Positions 35,600-47,576 of a stretch of 64,000 nucleotides of DNA are shown here, piece after piece. Position numbers and translations under genes: made by a program. The notes under the pieces were generated by a model. It searched no databases. It was not told where the DNA came from and worked only from the letters and a program-made list of their open reading frames with translations. Position 1 is the first letter of the stretch; each line of letters starts with the position of its first letter. Source of the stretch: Guillardia theta CCMP2712. Lineage: Eukaryota > Cryptophyceae > Pyrenomonadales > Geminigeraceae. The stretch is taken from contig NW_005434635.1 of NCBI RefSeq assembly GCF_000315625.1, positions 130,730 through 194,729 on the forward strand. Direction: 5' to 3'.

Positions 35600-38013
35600 G
35601 CCATGCGACTCACTCGTGCTCGCCGTGGTGGTTCGGCTGGAAACCTCTGCTTGCAGGAGGGGAGTGACCATCGTCTGTGATCGCTCCTCTGCCTGCGATC
35701 CTGCATCCGGCAGCGTGTCCTCGAGCTGATCCAAGCTGCATGGTAGTCACTGACACAGCAAGAACAAGGAGGGCGCTGAGCTGACTTGTAGTGGGTGGTG
35801 ATGGTAAGGAAGAGGATGCCCGACGAAACTGCGACAATGGGGATGCCGACAGAAGTCTTGACAACAAGCCAGCATACTCCAACTTACAACAACAGGGTTA
35901 GAGCGCGGAGAGAAGATGGGAGTAGAGGAGGGGGAACCTGTGAGGAGCCAGCATGATGTTGCAAGGAAGAAGCTGCGTTGCAGGCTCATACGTTCCTCTC
36001 CCTCCACGCCCTTCGCGTCCTACCTCATGCACCCTATCGCCTCCCCGTTGGGGCCGAAGAGATGGAGACAGCTGCAAGACAATGCGCGGTTGAGTCACGA
36101 GAGAGGAAGGAGGAAGGAGGTAGACCCACCAGCTCGACCTGTTGGTCACCGACAAGTAGGGGATGACTTGGCTGAGGGTCGTGACCATCCCGATGACAGC
36201 GAGGAAGAAGGTAAGGGCGCGAGTGAACCTGGGCAGGTGGGGTGACAAGCCGTCTGACCTCTACCTCCTGCTCCTCACCATATCTGAGTCGTGTCGGACA
36301 ATACAGCATCCAGGATCATCTGCGCAAATCTCACCGGTCGGTCTCAGTGACCTTGACAGACCTGGTCCATCGTCCGCTCTCCGTTCTCTAAGAGATACAG
36401 AACTTCTTCCGGGTTCGTGTTGGGAATTCTCCATGGACCGAAGCTGCACGCAATGCCAGGAGAGAAGGTAGACAAGAGAGTTGAGGACAGCAGGTCAACA
36501 GAGAAGGAGATGGGGACAGGAACATTCGTAGCAAGGATCAGTGGAAGGTAACACAAGGGCAATAGTATCGCTGCGAACCTCGAATTGCCATTCTGCATAG
36601 CCAACACTGAAGCAAAGTCCGTCTTATACACCACGTACGACAGCCGAACGTCTCCTGCCGCTCCTTTCATCCAACGACGAGCGCAAGACTTACTCGCCCC
36701 GCATTACCTACAGCATCCTGAGAGTTCGCCACACTCCGGTTGACCAGGTTCAAGAAGTGCATGTAAATCCCGTTGATCCGCACGTCCTTGCCGCACACTT
36801 CGCTCTTGACCTGCTTCTCCCCCCTCGACGATTTCTCTGTCACACTCGGCGTATCGCAGATCGGCCTTGGGACTTGAGGCTCTCCAGCCTGGTGGAGGAG
36901 ACAAGGATAAGATAACGCGGGAGGAAAGAGGAGGAGGAAGCACCAGGTTGATCAGCTCCTGGTTCAATCTGAATCCTCCTGTCATTCATGCAGTCACGCT
37001 AGCAGCCTTCGGGTTTCAATACAACGAAAAACCGAATCGGAGGTTCGTCGCTCGTCCCACTTCGTTCAGCCCCATTTTCTGCGGCCCATCCCTCCACCAG
37101 CTTCGCTTCTCCGTCAATCTTCTTCCCACCACACCTCATCTTACCTCTGTTGCGTGGGATCTGGATTCGTGCAGGGAAGGCCGTTGTTGTACTTGATGGC
37201 ACAGCTCGTCGGGCTGGTTTGCAAGTGAGCTAGGAGAAGGACGAGAGCGCAAGGCAGACCGGACGAAGGAAGAGTCGTCAACCAGCTGTGAGGTAAGAAT
37301 GCCAATCAAGTAAGCAACTTTGAGGAACCGGGCTCTCGTGTCACCAACCTGCGCAGACCACACTTTCTTGTATCGATACTCCTGCGATCCACACTCACTT
37401 GACGGAATGGGGAGCAGAGGGGATGGGCAAAGATAGCATGTCTCAGACGCTTTCCGTACATCGAATGTCATCGTTCCGCCATGGACGTAGTCAGCCCTCG
37501 ACTTTGTCGTGATGGTCTCTACCCATTGATACATCTGTGAGGATTCCAGTCAGAACTGTCCGAGAGCCTCCGAGATTCTATGTCACCTCCACCAATCTCT
37601 CGATTCTGATTCCCGTCACGTCGTTGTCAGGGAGCAGGCGCAATCCCGGCTGGTTCCCAAAGGCTGAGAAGTTGGAAAGGTAGCAGGTCCTGGGGCGCAA
37701 CTCATGCACTGGTGCGAGAGCAAGATGCTCGTAGGCTTCAACGATCGCAAGACGAGCATCATCAGAGGGGATCGTAACGTACGTGTGAAGCAGTTTCCCG
37801 ACGTTCTCCTTCGATGGTAGACAACTTGATTCCACTGCCGCAGACTGCCATGCATAGATGAGAGGGAACGACCGGCCCTGCTTCACACGGGAGCGCTCGC
37901 AGCTAGTCGCCTCATACCTGGGCTATAAAAAGAGCCCTGAGAGCTTCGAAGTTCCTGACTTCGTTGTATGCTGCCAGCGATATCGACACGATCAACAAGA
38001 TCAGCCCTGGCAT
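35600..38013 (-). CDS. TMEM43: TMEM43 (LUMA)-like membrane protein
   Basis: Multi-exon gene. The first segment MPGLILLIVSISLAAYNEVR matches the N-terminal TM helix and following N-E-x-R of TMEM43. Then come DARLAIVEAYEHL, LLPDNDVTGIRIERLVEVT, MYQWVET (a family hallmark), EYRYKKVWSAQ, FRLNQELINLV, GDVRLSYVVYKTDFASVLAM, EEVLYLLENGERTMDQ, a TM helix LTFFLAVIGMVTTLSQVIPY and a last TM pair with KTSVGIPIVAVSSGILFLTI. In animals TMEM43 sits in the ER and inner nuclear membrane and interacts with lamins and emerin. The exact C-terminal exon and stop (about 35600-35660) are uncertain. The frame is open upstream of 38013 across TLWTGAHA, so the start may be further 5', near GC-rich island 5. Confidence 0.82.
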
Positions 38014-39272
38014 GGCATGAGCTCCAGTCCACAATGTCTCATTTACCCACCGGACATCAACGCGATCGCGTTTATCCTACAGGCAGAGAGTCAGAGGCGG
38101 CTCATCGACCATAGAGGAGAAGTTCGACCTCCCGTCGTCCCTCCTCCCCAAGGAGAAGAAGCTCCCTCCGTCGTCCGATGCACGCGTGGTGGCTCGCGAT
38201 CGCCTCCCAGCTTCCAAATCCGAGTCTCGGCTCCTAACAGAGTGCGCCCTCCTCTCTGTCTCATCTCCCCTCCTCCCTCCTCCCCCTTCTGCCCCCCTCC
38301 TCCCTCTTCCTCCCCCCTCCTCCCTCTCCTCACTTTCTGTCGCCTCCTCTATCTCCATACTGCGACCTCCACACACGTCTGGACCGCGATTGTCGGCAGA
38401 CCATTTGACCCCCGGGCTCAGGCTCCCCGGGCAGCTCCCCGGCCCGGGCCCGCCCGCCGCGCGGCCCGCCGCGCATGCCGTGGGCGCCGCGGCGTCCTGG
38501 CCGGCAGCCTCAGTGCAGCAGTCACGGAGCGGAGTCAGACACTGGGAGTCACACTTGCCGCCGCACGGCGCCGCACGGGCCGCCCGGCGGACTCCGGCCA
38601 CGGCGCGGCCCGGGCCGGGTACACGGTAGCCTAGTAGGAGTCTCAGATGAGACTACTACAGTCCGAGTGATAATGAGGGGGATGATTCATGGGGGTTTAT
38701 CTATGATGGGGTAGGGGTGTATGGGAGGGGTATATTCGACTATCAAAAAAGGGGTACATGGTATGAATGTAGGGTGAAATGGGAGGACATCAACGGGGGG
38801 TGGTAACGAGGTCCCCTTATGCGTAGCACGCGCTTTCATGGCACAGAAGAGGAGGAAGGGGACGGAGCAGGGGGAGGGGAAGGAGGAGGGGGAGGGGGAG
38901 GAACGATGACGAGCCAATGGATGCGCACGAAGAAGGAACGAAGCAGGAGAGAGAAGGGGGATGAGGTAAGGTGGGAAGTGGGGACGGGCAAACAGAGGGG
39001 AATGGTGGGAAGGCGTGAAGGAAGGAAAGGGAAGCAGGTGCGCAGCGAAAAAGATATCAATGTCATGGATCGAGTTTGCTGTTGCAAAGAGTCAAGAAGA
39101 ACGATTTTCAGAGTGGAAACGCTCAGCGAATCCGTGAAGCTAGAAACAAGTCATGCAGTTTCTTCGCTACAGCAATTTTTTAAATGAGCTAGAACTAGAT
39201 CAAAAAGCAAGAGAATGTCTGGCTGTAAGAGATCTCGAGCTTTGATCGAGACACCTACATCTTCTCCAAGAG
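38014..39272. other. Divergent intergenic region with GC-rich island and GGGGTAGGG words
   Basis: Lies between TMEM43 (minus) and HMG-CoA synthase (plus). 38220-38350 is a CCTCC-rich pyrimidine tract. 38400-38645 is GC-rich island 5. 38660-38800 has GGGGTAGGGGTGTATGGGAGGGG-type words. 38850-39010 is purine-rich (GGAGGGG, GAAGG). Confidence 0.5.
38400..38645. repeat. GC-rich island 5
   Basis: GC-rich block with CCCCGGGC, CCGGCCCGGGCCCGCCCGCCGCGCGGCCCGCC, GGAGTCAGACACTGGGAGTCAC and CGGACTCCGGCC. It ends at GTAGCCTAGTAGGAGTCTCAG, next to a GGGGTAGGG cluster. Confidence 0.65.
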
Positions 39273-42113
39273 ATGACCTTGCTCTTCAGCAACATGACCA
39301 TCCCAAGAGATGATCCGGAGGCCTTCGTCACTGCCGAATCTTCCAAGGTACTGAGTGAGTACCTCGAGGTACCCCCGTTGAGCCCTTGCCCTCACGTCAG
39401 ATGGTCGGCATTATCGGCATGGAGATTTACTTCCCCCGAACTGCCGTGCGGCAATCTGAGCTGGAGAAGTGAGTCGAGTCAGGGGCATACACGCGTTGAC
39501 TCGTGCGGCAGATTCATGGGTGAGAAGGAAGGGAAGTTCACCATCGGCCTGGGGTCTGTCATGCTGACCTTGATCGAGGACGGTCTCACGATATGCGCAC
39601 AGACAACAAAACATGGCCTTCTGCAACGATCTGGAGGACATCAACTCCGTTTGCATGACAGCCGTTGCGGTACGTCGCCAATATGGTTGCGGGGTGATGG
39701 ACCTCAAAGGCGCGCAGAACTTGCTCGAGAAGTACAACATCGCTCCGACTGACATCGGGAGGCTGGAAGTTGGCACAGAGACTCTCATTGACAAGTCAAA
39801 GTCCGTCAAGACCAGCCTGTGATCGCTCTTGCCTTCACCCTCTGCGTTAGGGCTGACAAGGGGGCCTGCAGGTGCCAGCTGTTCAACTCCCATGGGAACT
39901 TTGACCTCGAAGGAGTTGACAACATCAACGCTTGCTATGGAGGAACGGCTGCCTTGCTGAATACCATGTAGTTGCCCGTTTTTGTGCCGTGTACATTTTC
40001 TGACTTGTTTCCTTTGACAGCTCCTGGGTTGAGAGTTCTGCATGGGATGGACGGTATTCATCGTTTGCTTCCCCATGCCATCCTGTCTTGAGCTGACTCT
40101 CGCTTTCCTTCTCCCCTTCTCCTGCTCTCCTCGTCGCTCCTCCTCCCAGCTACGGCCTGGTTGTTTGTGGAGACATTGCAGTGTACGAGGAAGGTCCGGC
40201 TCGTCCGACAGGCGGGTGTGCGGCAGTCGCCATGCTCATCGGGCGCGATGCTCCTCTTGCCATGGGGTCGATCCGTGCCAGCCACATGGAAGACGCTTAC
40301 GACTTCTACAAGCCCAAGTTGGACAGCGAGTATGAGATGAGCGCTGTTGCTGAGGAATCGAGCCTGACGTGTGGTGTAGGTACCCCACTGTGTTTGGACA
40401 GGAGAGCAACGTATGCTACTTGCGCGCTCTCGATGGTATTTGCACTTGCCTTTCTGCACGCTGTGTGTTTGGTGTTGCTTCCATGTCTGAAACCTGTCAT
40501 CTCTTCGTTTCCCTCCCCCTCTGCGACAGACAAGAAGTTTGTGTCTCCAACACACTTTCATTTCAGCCCGTCTCGCTCCTGCTCATCCCATACTGCTCAG
40601 GTTGTTATCGAAGGTTCGCATTGAAGTACGAGAGCGCCAACAAGACTCCTTTCAACTTGGGACAAGTTGACTCAGTGGTCAGTCTCAGTCCCTCGTCTGT
40701 TCCCTGTCCTCATCTCCGCCACAAGTTCTTCGTGCCCTCCTTCCTGCACGTGCTCCTTCCCGTTCTTCCTTGTTCAGTTACCTTGTCGACTCTTGTCAAC
40801 TTATGTCACCCTCCAAGGTGCTTCACTCCCCGTACAACAAGCTCGTCAAGAAGTCGGGGGCCCGCATGCTCTACAACGACTTCCTCCGAAACCCCGACCT
40901 TCCAATCTTCAAGAAGAACGGCGAGAAGAGGAGCTGGAGGAGATAGTCACTGACTGGCTGAGCAGAGAAGGATCTCGAGCCTTTCAAGAAGCTGCTCCCA
41001 GAGAACACTTATGACAACAAGGAGCTTGAGAAGACCTTCATCGAGCTTGCCCGACCCATGTGATTCCCCTTCCCCCCGTCTCTGAGCCTGCACACCTGCT
41101 CATTCCCTCCTCTTAGGTACGCTGCCAAGGTCGAACCGTCCGTCCTGCTCCCTCAGGTTTTCTCCGCCTGCTCCTCGAGGCTCCGCTGACTCTTGAGTGA
41201 AAAGGAGCTCGGCAACTCCTACACGGCCTCCATGTACACAGGCCTCCTCTCCCTCATCCACAACTGGCACAAGCCCAAGGCTGGGGCGCAAGTGGACACG
41301 GAAGAGCAGGCCAAGGGCAAGCGTGTCCTCATGTTCAGCTATGGCTCCGGTCTGGCCGCCACGCTCTACAGCATCCAAGTGGCAGGAGCCACCGGCCACA
41401 TCGCGCAGGCAGCGTAGGTTCAGGCGGGGAGAGGAGGGGACTGGCTGACCCCATCTGCCGCAGGAACTTGGAGGAGAGGCTGAAGGAGAGGAAATTTGTG
41501 TCCCCGCAAGAATTCACCGAGACCCTCAAGGACAGGTGCGTCCGCTCCCTGCCGCCTCATCCTGTCCTCCCCAACTCTCCCCATCCTCTTCCTCTCCCTG
41601 CTTTTCCTCCCCTCCCCTACTTCTCCTCCTCTTTCCTTTTCAGTGTTTCACGCTGCTGCAGGGAGACAAAGTACGGGAAGTTCGACTGGTCGCCCGAGGG
41701 AGACCCTTCGGAGCTCTTTCCTGGAACCTACAGGCTGACTAAGGTGAGGACCTGAGTTCGAGATTCGTGAAGATCATGAGGATATGCCAGGTGGACAAGC
41801 ATGGGAGGAGGTCGTACGAGCGAGTCCCCGTCTCTCCGTTCCGTGAGTACACACGAGCTGCGTATATCGACTACTCACCCGGAACTCTTGCAGGCACGAC
41901 GATCAATTTTGGGAAGCAAGCGTGAGTTCACTAGTCTGTTGTGCTCTGTTGTGCCCTTCTCGTCCCTTCTGTTTGTTTGTTTTCTGACTGCAGTTGTTGT
42001 GGCAGCATTCATTCGCGTATGCCGTCTCGGTCATACCACTCCTCCTCTTCGGTTGCCCTCCATGCAGGCTCAAAGCTGCTCGCAGCGGCATTGCGGTCAC
42101 GACGTTTTTTTAA
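39273..42113 (+). CDS. HMGCS: Hydroxymethylglutaryl-CoA synthase
   Basis: Condenses acetyl-CoA with acetoacetyl-CoA to HMG-CoA in the cytosolic mevalonate route. About fifteen short exons. Blocks in order: [65 protein letters not shown] (catalytic Glu region), [15 protein letters not shown] (nucleophile Cys), [72 protein letters not shown] (catalytic His), [75 protein letters not shown] donor at 41922 to an acceptor near 42069 gives a short extra exon ending VTTFF and the stop at 42111-42113; without it the protein stops at 41925. No plastid or mitochondrial leader is evident. Confidence 0.95.
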
Positions 42114-42206
42114 AGTTTGAGACTATGCGAATGTACTGTGCCTATGTTGTAAACAACAACTATCAAGCGATGACTGTGACGTCACGTATCATGGCTAACC
42201 CTACCC

Positions 42207-42952
42207 TCATTTATTTGCAATCATAGTCAGAACCCCCTGCTGTCCGAGGAAAATTTCACGGATGAAACTCAGGACGCCATAGAGAACAATCTTTCGAGAC
42301 AGAATCAGTGACTTGTAAGACACAGAGCATTTTCTCACAGGACTGATGTCAACACCAAAGAGAGGCGGAACTGCCAGCCGAACAAGCTTGCAGAAGGGTT
42401 CTGTCGGCCTGAGACAACGTATGGATGAGGAAAAGGTAGAGTTTCCAGATAGCGAGGCGATCACACAAGACGGCATGCGAGAGGAGAGAACAAACAAAAC
42501 GACATGTGTGCATACCAGGCAACGATGTTCTGAGGAAACTGGTTGAGATCCATTTGCGGGTACCACGTGAGAGGGATTCGAAGGAAGAAGAGGAGCGAGA
42601 ACAGCGCGAGACCGATGTCCAACGATGACCTGGTTGGCTCGAGCCACTCCGGTGCAGCCGCAGAAGCGGCGAGGGGGAATGCCGTCAAGATCGATGCGAT
42701 CACAACCGTGGAGGGCATGCTGACACGACTCTCTGCGCTCCTGGTATCCCCCCCGGTCCTCTCCTGCATCCTCAAGCGGAAAGCCGACGACTCCCGTGCG
42801 AGCGAAACAGGAAGAGATCGAGGAGAGGAGGAGAGGTGCCGAGCAGATCCGAGCGACATTGCCGGTTGCATCGAGAAGCCGCTCACTCCCTGTCCTCCTC
42901 CCACCGCAACTGCTGCCACCACCATCACCACTACCCTTACGGCCGCCACCAT
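42207..42952 (-). CDS. Plastid YGGT/Ycf19-family membrane protein with bipartite leader
   Basis: The start at 42952 gives a hydrophobic signal peptide (MVAAVRVVVMVVAAVAV) ending at GVSG, followed by FSMQPAMSLGSARHLSSSPR. This is a Ser/Arg-rich transit region with Phe at its first position, the pattern of stroma-directed proteins in algae with red secondary plastids. A second hydrophobic stretch (VVIASILTAFPLAASAAAPE) may be a thylakoid-type signal. The mature part has LFSLLFFLRIPLTWYPQMDL, and after one intron PTEPFCKLVRLAVPP, GVDISP and, after another, IVLYGVLSFIREIFLG. W-P-x-x-D-L-N and G-[VI]-D-x-S-P are the YGGT (Ycf19/CCB3) signatures. Relatives act in cytochrome b6 haem attachment or plastid nucleoid organisation; which applies here is unknown. 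Confidence 0.82.
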
Positions 42953-43095
42953 GGTCCTTGTATGTATTGTGATCCTCATCCCCCCTCACTCCCCATCCTT
43001 GGTGGAGACCCGCATCCCCCCTTAGACCATAGGGCAGATCGGGGGATGAGGGGCAGGACGAAAGGTCTTCTACAGCTAGCCAGTGCCAGTTGGAT

Positions 43096-46000
43096 ATGGC
43101 GAGCGGCGGGGAGGTGAAGGTATGTGGGCTGGGGATGAAGGTAGAGCGCGATGGGCACGGGAACATCGTGATCCGAGGACTAGCACCAGGAGGTCCGGCG
43201 GATGCGAGCAGGAAAGTGAGGGAGGGAGACATCATCTACTCCCTCACCAACAAGAAAGTGCACGTCTTCAACAAGACCACCACGCTCGAGTACGTGAAGA
43301 AGAAGATCATGGGGATGCCCAAGTCCAAGTGCAGACTTGTCCTCATTCGAAATGGTGAGAAGATCAATGTCGAGCTGACCCGTGGGGGGTTCGTCATGCC
43401 GTCGATGGGCGACTCTTCCACCGTTCAATCTTCTACCTCAGCGCGAAGCCTTCAGTCCAGCCTTTCAAGGCAGCAGCCAAGTGCACCGACACGAGAAGCG
43501 ACGGTCACACACAATAGGACTATAACCCATACAGCCTCGAACACGCGTATCCCCGTTGCGTCAACCGTTACGCAAGCTACAGTCATACGAGGACTGCCTG
43601 TCGATACGTCCCGGAACTCAATGGCACGGAACAAGCCGATCCGAGAGGCCACGAAGGAGGTGCCTTACTGCGGGATCGGGATCGAGTTTGTCAGGAGCAA
43701 GTTTGGGTGCACGGTCGTCTCCGTCAAGGAGGGAAGTGCAGCGGATGCGGTAGGAACGATCGACGTCGGGGATTGCTTTCTCAAGGTGGATGGCAAGGAC
43801 GTCGCAAACATGTCCTTGTCCGACATCCGGAAGCTGCTGCTGGGCCCTGTGGGAACGATGGTGAGGATCACCATTCTCCGCAAGAGGTTGAACTGGGCGA
43901 TGCAAGAGATTTGTCTGTCTCGCTACCCGACGAGGGAGCGTGCCTTCCAGCCGACCATGACCCACAAGATGGCGACCAAGACAGGCGCCTTACAGGCGTT
44001 GCCTGCCGAGAGAGGAAACGGGGATGGAGATCAGATGTCCTCTTCACGCGTCTCTGTCCAACTCGCCAAGACCGTGTTGGCCCAGAAGCTCCCAGCACAG
44101 GACAAATCCGATGTCGACGAATTGGCGAAGAAGTTTTCTATACGAGCCTCGACGATCTTGTCGAAGCAGCTTGCTCTGACACAGAGACGCGATCTGGCAT
44201 CAAAGGCAAAGAACAGAGTAAGCGCTCGGTATATGTCGAAAGCTCCGAAACCAGCTGGATCACCGCCAGAGCTGTGGAGCAAGACTTCACACCCTTCCAA
44301 GGACGGATCGAAGGAATCAGCGCAGACCTCGACTGAGAACTCGACGATAGTAGCGGAAAAGCTGCACAAAGTTGAACAATTCGAGTCGACTCTTGTTGGT
44401 CCCAACAAGGGCACAAAGACGAATTCAGAGGGGAAGGAGGGGAAGCGCCCTGCGGTCAAGGACGTTCCGTTGAAACATGACGCTGTTAGTCATGACGAAG
44501 AATCCATGGTCTTTGAAAGTGGTTTCAACGAAGTTTCGAGAGAAAGTCTATTGAGAAACGATGAGAAAGTAGCGAGGGAGCTGCAGGAATTTTATACAAA
44601 GTTAGACCAAGAATCTGAGAAGGCGGCCGAATCTAAACCAGCGTCAAATGTCGAGCAAAATATCAACGTACCAGAATCGAAGATTGTGAGTCAACAAGAA
44701 ATGCCTAAGTCTCCTGCTGGAGTGGTAGCTGGAGTTGTGAGCGAAGTGGAATCAACCTTGCAAGGCACCGTTGACAGCTCTGAGGGGCATCGACAATCGA
44801 GTGAAGCAGACCAGTCACAGGAGCCGACTGCTCCTGATTTGCTTGACATCCGGTCGCCTGAAGCAGAAGCTAAGGAGGATACATCTGCCGTCGAAGCAGG
44901 TACTCATGCCTTGCAGCATATTTCCACAGCTGATACTCAGCCAGTTTCTGACTGTTGCTTTGTAGGAGTTGGAGAGGGGGTGGAAGAATCGAAATGGTAC
45001 CAGTTCGTCGATGATGACACACAACAAGTCTATTATTTCAGTCCCGTTACCGAGGAATCGGTTTGGGAGCTACCTCCTGGAGGAATCATCATACCCTATG
45101 AGGAGGAGGAGGAGGAGGAGGAGGGGGAGAGCGAAGAGCGTGCGCTCGAAGAAAATCTGTGGGTACGTGAGCAGCTGGGTGTTCACAAGGGTCGATCTGA
45201 TCGCTGACGCAGCAAGCCCACACCGAGACCAGTGTCGAGGAGGAGACCTCATCGTCCAGCGATGAGACTGATGAGGAGGCGGATGAGAAGGCGGATGAGG
45301 AGGAAGCGCCGGCTGCGTTCTCCCTGATGACGCCACACACCGACTCGAACGTCGGCGATGACGAGCTGGGAATCCATCTGGGAGACGAAACTTCGCATCC
45401 TCCGCTCGCCGAAGTGAAGCCGCTTCCTGAAGTAAGTCTGCTGCTGCCGCCTGCTGAGCTGACTATCCTCCAAGGGCTGGGAGATCCTGATCGACGATGA
45501 CAGCGGTTTTGAGTACTATCACAACATGGACACAGGGGAAGTGCAGTGGGAGCACCCGGGGAATGAAAAGAAGGAGGAGTGCGAGCTCGGAGGTGTGAGT
45601 GAGGAGATCGCGCGGAAGTCGCTTGCGATCCTGGGACAACCGGACGAAGAGGATATCTCACATGCGTACAAGGAGCTGACAGATCTAAAGGTCTTCACAG
45701 CAGATATTCATTCATATAATCTTCCCTCTGACCGGCCTCTACCCACCACCACCCCCACCACAAACCTTCCCGTCCTTATTCCTTCGTCTCATACTCATTC
45801 CTACCGTCTCTCCTTTTGTGCCTCTCAACCATCTTGTATTCCCTCACTTCCACTTGCAGGCGTTCATGTCCAAAATCGTCCTCGGAAATGATTTCTCGGG
45901 AGGGACCAACGGTGACAGCCCGGCCCTCACGATCTCGCTCGCCATCACCAACTTGGCCTCTGCGACGTTTGGCCAGCTCAACCGCCTGCAGGTCGCCGGC

Positions 46001-47576
46001 AGGAATGCTCGCAGGGTGAGCTGACGCTTCGTGGACAGCCTGTAGGGAAGGCGGTGGAAACCAAGTGGAAGAAGGAGATCGAGTGGCTGCTGCTCCCGGT
46101 TCAACAGATCGTCGTGCTCGAGCCTGTAGTGAAGGTGAGGACAGGAGGTACGAGCGAGGACTTGTGACCGCTTCCCTCCGCAGATCCTTCCGGATGGCTC
46201 GAGCGTGGAAGTGATGCAGCAGCAAGTCAGGAAGGACATTCGCACCATGCTCCCTCAGCTCCTTGCATGTGACTCCACTTTGTTCGAGGTCTGGCTTTTG
46301 GCTCCTTCGTCTCCCTCTCCCTTCTCTCCTGACCATCTCTGATCCATCTCTCACGCGTCTCCTCCCCTTGCACGCGCTCTCCTCACTGTATCGGTGCAAG
46401 ATCATGTCGAGATTCTGCGAGGAGGACATCAAGATCTCGTGGAAGAAGAGTCAGCCGGGCCAACAGGTGTGTTTGCCAGCGGCGAAGGAGGAGGAAGTGA
46501 CATCATCCGGCAGACAACTGCAACTGGCAGCGACCAATGGTGGGTCGACACCCCCGTCGTCCCCAAACCACTTGCGTCCCATCTGGCTGAGAGCCTTCGC
46601 TCGTGTATCTACCAGACCAACGAAATCCTATCCAAGGTGAGGAAGGGGGGGGTGAGCAGGCAGCCGCAGCCTCCTGGTTGCTGTTAAAAACTTTTTCCTG
46701 CACACGTGGAGGTCTCATCGTCTCAGTTTCCATCCTCGTGCAGGCGCGAGAGATGAACGTCGATGTGATTTCTCGGATGAAGGTCCCAACGGTGAACTCG
46801 CCGTGCCCTTGCCTCCTCTACGGCTTGACTCCCCTCGTTCCGCAGAACTACTTGAGCTCCCTCCCGGACAACGCGGCGCAGGTGACGCGCCCGCTCGCGC
46901 ACTGCTGGGGTTGTGATGGTACGGAAGATTGTGGGGAAGGAAGTTTCCAAGATGCTGAAGAAGAAGTCGACCAAGGACTGCGAGACTTTCCTGTCAAAGT
47001 GAGCTCGCGGAGGTCCTCCCCCGCCCTCACGAGGAGCTGCAGGTGTGACATCCTCGACGGCTTGCAAGTATCGTCCATGATCGGCCAGTTCCAAGACATC
47101 GCGCTGATCTGGGACCAGAAGGCAAGTCTCTCTCGCTCTCTCATGCTCGCTCTCCCCCCTGACGCAGTCTGGCAGCTGCAGGCGACCCTGAAGAAGAAGG
47201 CCGAGACCAAGGTCACCGACATGCTCATGTTTGCCAAGGACGCCAAGGACCTCGAGAGAGGGAGGAACAACGCCCTCCACCTCGCTCAGGTGCGTCAGAG
47301 CAGCTGCTCTCTCGAGTCCTCATGCCAGCCTCAGATCCTCCGGCTCGCGCATCCCGAGGCTCCGCAGACACGGCTGGAAACCTCTCAGATCAAGGAGAAC
47401 CTCGACGTGAACCTTGTGCTCTCGCCTCCCCACACGTTGTGATCCTCCTTGTCCAGGTCGGTCTCTCTGCCCTAGAGGCCCTCAGCCGCGTCTTGGAAGG
47501 AAGAGCCTCTGCCATCTACGGCCATCTCAAGAGGATCTGCCAGCAAGCAGACGCTCCTCACCTGCTCAGTCAGTGA
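43096..47576 (+). CDS. PDZ-PDZ-WW-WW-PRONE protein, putative Rho/Rop guanine nucleotide exchange factor
   Basis: The first exon encodes PDZ1 (residues about 5-96: GLGMKVERDGHGNIVIRGLA, GDIIYSL), PDZ2 (about 190-262: YCGIGIEFVRSKFGCTVVSV, GDCFLKVDG) and WW1 (about 632-662: WYQFVDDDTQQVYYF ... VWELPPG). Exon 2-3 gives an acidic linker and WW2 (GWEILIDDDSGFEYYHN ... VQWEHPG). Short exons then encode a PRONE domain: KIVLGNDFSGGTNGDSPALT, ISLAITNLASATFGQLNRLQ, WKKEIEWLLLPVQQIVVLEP, QQQVRKDIRTMLPQL, ISRMKVP then NYLSSLPDNA, DILDGLQVSSMIGQFQ, ETKVTDMLMFAKDAKD and finally LSALEALSRVLEGRASAIYG. This follows the plant RopGEF order (SGG, ALAISNAITNL, EWLL, W-W-x-P, YLESLP, ESYSRVLE). PRONE exchanges nucleotide on Rop GTPases; PDZ and WW would recruit it to C-terminal and Pro-rich ligands. 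The stop is at 47574-47576. Confidence 0.85.
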
